Positions 6,251-10,318 of a stretch of DNA of 10,318 bases are shown here, one piece after another. A model generated the notes under the pieces. It was given only the letters and a program-made list of their open reading frames with translations. It searched no databases and was not told where the DNA came from. The stretch is from Opitutia bacterium (GTDB taxonomy: Bacteria; Verrucomicrobiota; Verrucomicrobiia; Opitutales; Seribacteraceae): contig JABHOU010000030.1 in assembly GCA_018695085.1 (NCBI GenBank), forward strand, positions 1-10,318, in the 5' to 3' direction. The translations under genes were made by a program, and so were the position numbers. The stretch's first letter is position 1. Every line of letters begins with the position of its first letter.

Positions 6251-7690
6251 ATGAAGGGGAAATTTCATTGGTTGAGTTTGCTTGCCCTCACTCTTTCGCT
6301 TCCGCTCTCCACGATCGCCGCAGACACTGGATTGCAAGCTGGCACCGCCATCGTGGACGTCACCCCTCAGGAGTGGCCTCTGGTCCTGCGCGGCTCCTTT
6401 TTTCCAAAGCCCGCCAAAACCGCACACGACCCGCTTCATGTCAGGGCTCTCGCCTTCGAAAACGGAAAAGGACGAGCGGTCATCGTGATAGTGGACGTAA
6501 TCGGCATTTCGCGTGAAACTCTCGATCCCGTAAAGAAACGGGCGGCCAAGTCAACCGGTTGGCGAACCGACCAAATGCTCATCACCGCCACCCACACCCA
6601 CTCGGCCCCTTCCGCAAGTGAATCGGGCTCGGTTCCGCAAGTCGCCTTTGGTAAAAGGTTGGCCGACGGTATGGTGGAAGCCATTGAAAAGGCAGTCGAT
6701 TCACTTCAGCCCGCCCAAGTAGGATTCGGGTCCGGACAAGTGCCAGACGAAGTGTTCAACCGTCGCTGGTATCTTCAGGAAGGCACTATGCCCCTCAACC
6801 CCTTCGGAGAACTGGACAAGGTGAAGATGAATCCCAATCGAAACCACATTGTCAAGCCCGCCGGGCCAACCGATCCCGAGGTGTGCATCGTAGACGTGCG
6901 AACCCGAAGAAACAAACCACTTGGTCTCCTCGCCAACTACGCTTTGCACTACGTGGGTGCGATCAACATAGGCGAACGGAAGGTATCGGCCGACTATTTC
7001 GGAGAGTTCGCCCGCATCATGCCTTGGCGTCTGCGAGCCATGTCCTCGGTAAATTTCGTCGCGATGCTCTCCAACGGTACTTCCGGAGACATCAACAACA
7101 TCGACTTTCACGGCAAACGAGCGCCACGCCAACCGTTCGAACAGATCCGCATCGTGGCGGCCAAGGTGGCCGATGCTTCTTGGCGGGCCAGCAAGGGGAT
7201 CGATGAGTACCACTCGGACGCTCCCGTGGCCATGCGGCAGCGCGAGGTGCCTCTCGACTGGCGGAAACCCTCCCAAGAACTGGTCGAGAGAGCTAAAAAA
7301 ATCCTCGCCATGTCGAAAGAGGAACAAGCCGAATTACCGCCCCTTGCCACCAACTACGCTCAACGCACATTGTCACAGGAAAAGCGCGAAGGAAAAGCCG
7401 ACTGCCTGGTACAGGCCATCCGCATAGGTGACCAAGCCATCGTTTCCTTCCCCTTCGAAACCTTCGTGGAAACGGGTCTCGAAATTAAAAAGAAAAGCCC
7501 CTTCAAGCACACCTTCGTGATCGAACTTGCGAACGGCTCCTATGGCTACCTTCCGACACCGAAGCATCACGAACTCGGCGGATACGAGACTTGGCTGGGC
7601 ACCAACAAAGTGCAGAAGGATGGCTCCGATCTTCTCACTCGCAACCTCCTCGAGATGTTAAATGAACTTCACTCCGGCAAAGGCAAGTAA
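6251..7690 (+). CDS. Neutral/alkaline ceramidase-like secreted hydrolase
   Basis: 479 residues from ATG 6251. The frame extends to a TTG at 6215 inside the sulfatase gene, but 6251 has AAGG a few bases upstream and opens a signal peptide (about 1-24, ending TIAA). The mature start GLQAGTAIVDVTP is typical of the ceramidase N-terminal domain family (PF04734 type). Candidate zinc and catalytic residues are His115 and His117 in ATHTHSAP, His233 in NYALHYVG, Glu403 in SFPFETF, and a tyrosine in YGYLP or GGYE (432 or 445). These correspond in order to the His-His-Glu-Tyr set of Pseudomonas neutral ceramidase. It is much shorter than true ceramidases (roughly 650 residues or more) and lacks the C-terminal Ig-like domain, so the ceramide substrate is doubtful. 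Short homologues are common in sulfatase-rich Planctomycetota/Verrucomicrobiota genomes and may cleave other amide or ester bonds in glycans. It follows the sulfatase by 19 bases and precedes the SMP-30 gene by 18. Confidence 0.88.
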   Translation: MKGKFHWLSLLALTLSLPLSTIAADTGLQAGTAIVDVTPQEWPLVLRGSFFPKPAKTAHDPLHVRALAFENGKGRAVIVIVDVIGISRETLDPVKKRAAKSTGWRTDQMLITATHTHSAPSASESGSVPQVAFGKRLADGMVEAIEKAVDSLQPAQVGFGSGQVPDEVFNRRWYLQEGTMPLNPFGELDKVKMNPNRNHIVKPAGPTDPEVCIVDVRTRRNKPLGLLANYALHYVGAINIGERKVSADYFGEFARIMPWRLRAMSSVNFVAMLSNGTSGDINNIDFHGKRAPRQPFEQIRIVAAKVADASWRASKGIDEYHSDAPVAMRQREVPLDWRKPSQELVERAKKILAMSKEEQAELPPLATNYAQRTLSQEKREGKADCLVQAIRIGDQAIVSFPFETFVETGLEIKKKSPFKHTFVIELANGSYGYLPTPKHHELGGYETWLGTNKVQKDGSDLLTRNLLEMLNELHSGKGK

Positions 7691-7708
7691 CCAAACATTG
7701 GATTTACC

Positions 7709-8605
7709 ATGAAAAATCGCATTCGTTCCATCGCCTCAGTTACCTTTCTCTTGTTTTGCCCGAAAGCATTTGCAGAGGAATTATTCAAGGCCACGGCCCT
7801 TACGAAGCCCGGCGAGTTCACCAAGGGCATAGAAGGTCCCGCCTGCGACAAGGCGGGCAACGTCTTCGCGGTGAACTTCAAAGAACAGGGCACCATTGGC
7901 CGCGTGACGCCCGATGGCAAAGGCGAAATCTTCCTCACCTTGCCCGAGGGAAGTACAGGCAACGGCATACGCTTCGACAAGAAGGGCAACATGTTCATCG
8001 CCGACTACCCCAAGCACAACGTATTGCGAGTGGACGCGAAGACCAAGAAGCTGACTGTCTTCACCCACGAACCGAAAATGAATCAGCCAAACGACTTGGC
8101 CATCGACGCCAAGGGAAACCTGTACGCCAGCGACCCGAGCTGGGCCAAGGGCACAGGCCAAGTGTGGCGAATCTCGAAAAATGGAAAGGGCCTGCTCCTC
8201 GCCGAAAACATGGGTACGACCAATGGAATAGAAGTGAGTCCGGGCGGTAAAACCCTTTACGTCAACGAGTCCAAGCAGCGAAATATTTGGGCTTTCTCCA
8301 TCAAGAAAGATGGTTCGATCGCGAAGAAGCGCCTGCTGAAGAAATTTGAGGATCATGGGTTCGACGGCATGCGCTGCGACGCCAAGGGAAATCTATATGT
8401 CACACGCTACGGAAAAGGCACTGTGGAAATTCTCTCCCCCGAGGGAAAAATCCTCAAGGAAGTCGATGTTCTTGGGGCGAGACCCAGCAACCTCTGTTTT
8501 GGCGGACCTGATGGCCGCACCGTCTATGTAACCGAAGTCGAGCACACGCGCATCGTGCAGTTTCGCGTCGAACATCCGGGCTTGAGCTGGACGCTGAACC
8601 AATAG
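7709..8605 (+). CDS. Secreted SMP-30/gluconolactonase-like beta-propeller
   Basis: 298 residues. The signal peptide is about 1-22 (MKNRIR, hydrophobic core, KAFA). The remainder is a six-bladed SMP-30/gluconolactonase/LRE-type propeller with repeated G-N-x-Y/F turns. Putative divalent-metal and catalytic residues lie at family positions: Glu42 in EGPACDKAGNVF, Asn85 in GNGIRFD, Asn128 in QPNDLAIDAKGNLY, Asn172 in TNGIEVSPGGKTLYVNES, and Asp219 in FDGMRCDAKGNLYVTRYG. Known members hydrolyse sugar lactones, which fits a carbohydrate pathway, but the substrate here is unknown and the enzyme is exported, unlike cytosolic regucalcin. The length is normal for the family. It starts 18 bases after the ceramidase-like stop with only a weak GGA as ribosome binding site. 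Confidence 0.9.
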   Translation: MKNRIRSIASVTFLLFCPKAFAEELFKATALTKPGEFTKGIEGPACDKAGNVFAVNFKEQGTIGRVTPDGKGEIFLTLPEGSTGNGIRFDKKGNMFIADYPKHNVLRVDAKTKKLTVFTHEPKMNQPNDLAIDAKGNLYASDPSWAKGTGQVWRISKNGKGLLLAENMGTTNGIEVSPGGKTLYVNESKQRNIWAFSIKKDGSIAKKRLLKKFEDHGFDGMRCDAKGNLYVTRYGKGTVEILSPEGKILKEVDVLGARPSNLCFGGPDGRTVYVTEVEHTRIVQFRVEHPGLSWTLNQ

Positions 8606-8622
8606 ATGCCACTGCTCGAGTG

Positions 8623-10318
8623 ATGGTGCGTCGACTGTATCCCCTGTTGTTCCTATTCCTTGCCTGGCCCAAAGGCGCGGAAACAAAAGAGGATAGCGAT
8701 CGTTTCGAGTTCACCCGCATGCTGGCTCATTGGGCGAATTACGCGGAAGCCGGCTACCTTGACTTCATCAACGAGACGAAACCCGATCTCGTCCAGCTGG
8801 GTTTCTACGGGGCGCATTTCTGGGGTCTCGCGCACACCCCGCAATACAAAGGCTATCCCGCTCATTTCCCAGTAAGAGGGTTGAACGAGTGCGGCAAATG
8901 GTTCGAACGAAGGAACGCGGAATTGGCGAAACGCAAGGTGCGCGTGATCGGGCACCTGAACGTCGAGTTCCTGGTCGGTGACCCCGATGGACCGGAAGGC
9001 CCGCGAGGGTTCTTCAAGTTCTATCGCGACCTATGGGACGAAAACGAACTTGGACCGAAACCCGTGAAGGATCCGCTGGACTTCCTCGAAAGGGACAAGC
9101 AAGGCAAACCATTGGTGAAGAACAGTTACCGCATAGGCGGCATGAAGGAATACTTCGCCTGCCTCCGCAACCCGCACTGGCAAACCGTGCTGAAGGCATG
9201 GGTGAAGCGAGGCATCGAGCGTGGAGTGGACGGCTTCGTGGCCAACTACTTCTACCGGCACGACTGCCACTGCAAATATTGCCTGTCCGGATTCAAGCAA
9301 TACCTAGCAAAACGCTTCACGAAACAGGAACTGAACGATCGGCTCGGCATCGCCAACTTGGACTCCCATCGTTTCGACGAACTCGTTTGCTGGCACAACC
9401 CGAAGGAAACCACCCCACTCCGCCTCGAGATGCTTCGCTGGTCGCAAATCTCAAACAAGGAGGTATTCGACGAGGTCTTCGTTCGGCATGGCCGCCGACT
9501 CAAGCCGGACTTGCTTGTCGCCCAGTGGAACCACTTGGGCAACTTCAGCCAGATCAGTGGAGACGAGCGGTGTCTCCTACCCGCCGACCTTTGGGGCAAG
9601 GATGAGGACTACGCTTGGTATAGCACGGGGAACGCAACCACCTACACCGACCTGCCCAACCGCATTCTGGGCGACGCCACCCTGCAAGCTAGGTACATTC
9701 GAGGAGCGTTTGGCGACAAGCCTTTCACCATTGGTAAATACGAAGGCGTGCGCACACGCGTCGCCATCGCCGAGTTGGCTGCCAACGGCGGGGCTCCCAT
9801 GGGTTTCTACGCCCGGTTCAGCGACCCCGCGGCCCGCGAGGTGTTCGTCCGCTACTATCAATTCCTCGGACGCCACGACGACCTTTTCCGTGGCAACTCT
9901 CCTCACGCCGAGGCTCTTCTTCTCTTTCCCCGAAAGGCAATTCGGCAAGGCAATCTCGAACCTTTGGAGGCCTTCCGCAAACTTGGTAGGCAGCTGCTCG
10001 ATCAGCATGTCCTCTTCGACGTATTGCCCGACGACTTGGCAACGCCTGAAATACTTGCCAAGTACCAGGTCACGATCGATCCTGGCAAGGACTCCTTGCC
10101 GTCACGGAAACGACTCAGCCGCTTTGACGCGCCTGCCACGCTGCGGGTATGCGCAAACCGCCCCGCCAAGGGAAATGAAATCGATCTGCACTTCGTCAAC
10201 TATGATCGAGACGAGCTCCCCAAGAGAGCCAACGGCAAAGCAAATCATGGTCGTGGTCCAGCCGATGAAAGACCCAAGGCCGTTTCGGGAACCGAGGTGT
10301 CCTTTGTTCTTCCCGCGG
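8623..10318 (+). CDS. GH42-like TIM-barrel protein (3' end missing)
   Basis: The frame from ATG 8623 stays open to the right edge (565 codons visible), so the gene is cut off by the window end. It starts 17 bases after the SMP-30 stop, with GAG just upstream. Residues 1-19 look like a signal peptide (MVRR, leucine-rich core, KGA). Residues of about 30-410 look like a glycosidase-type barrel: strand-like segments PDLVQLGFYG, VRVIGHLNVEF, GVDGFVANYF and FTIGKYEG, with a CHCKYC cluster at 215-220 of the kind seen in GH42-related and other putative glycosidase barrels. Glu373 in KYE and Glu115 in NVEF are possible acids, but I cannot assign them. From about 425 (HAEALLLFPR...EAFRKLGRQLLDQHVLFDVLPDD) it reads like the flavodoxin/glutamine-amidotransferase-like trimerisation domain that follows the barrel in beta-galactosidase-like proteins. 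About 505-565 begins a beta-rich C-terminal domain. It is probably an exported glycan-active enzyme; its specificity is unknown. Confidence 0.8.
   Translation, partial: MVRRLYPLLFLFLAWPKGAETKEDSDRFEFTRMLAHWANYAEAGYLDFINETKPDLVQLGFYGAHFWGLAHTPQYKGYPAHFPVRGLNECGKWFERRNAELAKRKVRVIGHLNVEFLVGDPDGPEGPRGFFKFYRDLWDENELGPKPVKDPLDFLERDKQGKPLVKNSYRIGGMKEYFACLRNPHWQTVLKAWVKRGIERGVDGFVANYFYRHDCHCKYCLSGFKQYLAKRFTKQELNDRLGIANLDSHRFDELVCWHNPKETTPLRLEMLRWSQISNKEVFDEVFVRHGRRLKPDLLVAQWNHLGNFSQISGDERCLLPADLWGKDEDYAWYSTGNATTYTDLPNRILGDATLQARYIRGAFGDKPFTIGKYEGVRTRVAIAELAANGGAPMGFYARFSDPAAREVFVRYYQFLGRHDDLFRGNSPHAEALLLFPRKAIRQGNLEPLEAFRKLGRQLLDQHVLFDVLPDDLATPEILAKYQVTIDPGKDSLPSRKRLSRFDAPATLRVCANRPAKGNEIDLHFVNYDRDELPKRANGKANHGRGPADERPKAVSGTEVSFVLPA

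Noticed and set aside
9033..9605. Open frame of about 190 codons on the + strand inside the last gene
   Set aside because: It is in another frame of the GH42-like gene. The 8623 frame is open to the window edge and carries the coherent signal peptide and domain motifs, while this frame gives an Arg/Pro/Gln-rich sequence.

Overview
The window looks like an accessory catabolic region from a free-living, probably marine or soil, member of the Planctomycetota-Verrucomicrobiota group; Verrucomicrobiota is the better guess. This is inferred from gene content, not from a marker gene. The evidence is a BspA-type leucine-rich-repeat protein, a secreted formylglycine sulfatase, a short neutral-ceramidase-like hydrolase, an SMP-30-type lactonase and a GH42-like barrel protein, nearly all with signal peptides. 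Shine-Dalgarno sequences are weak throughout. All supported genes are on the + strand, and the coding density is high.

Layout: (1) 1-1527, the 3' part of a BspA-like leucine-rich-repeat gene built on a 600-base long-period repeat. (2) 1528-1679, an AT-richer gap with a weak hairpin, the most likely place for a promoter. (3) 1680-2621, a secreted arylsulfotransferase-like beta-propeller. (4) 2743-4059, a membrane-anchored MORN_2-repeat protein that carries at its C-terminus a 183-residue module also found on the sulfatase. (5) 4079-4318, a tiny secreted chimeric ORF. (6) 4321-6231, a sulfatase with the same C-terminal module. (7) 6251-7690, a ceramidase-like hydrolase. (8) 7709-8605, an SMP-30/gluconolactonase-like propeller. 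(9) 8623-10318, a GH42-like barrel protein that runs off the right edge. From 1680 onward the gaps between genes are mostly 2-20 bases, so this is probably one operon. A reasonable, unproven role is uptake-side processing of a sulfated or otherwise modified glycan: desulfation, ester/amide or glycosidic cleavage, then lactone hydrolysis.

The most unusual feature is the order of partial copies. The segment 3508-4183 (C-terminal module, stop, 19-base gap, start of the next gene) is collinear with 5680-6355. It then switches into a copy of the last 135 bases of the propeller gene, and the intact sulfatase follows. Read left to right this gives propeller, sulfatase tail, ceramidase head joined to propeller tail, sulfatase, ceramidase. 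This is what one would see if a propeller-sulfatase-ceramidase block had been tandemly duplicated and then collapsed by internal deletions, leaving a small chimeric ORF and a sulfatase tail captured by an unrelated MORN protein. A 13-codon ORF just after the first propeller may be the remains of the lost sulfatase start. There are no tRNA or rRNA genes, CRISPR arrays, transposases or other mobile-element genes that I can see.
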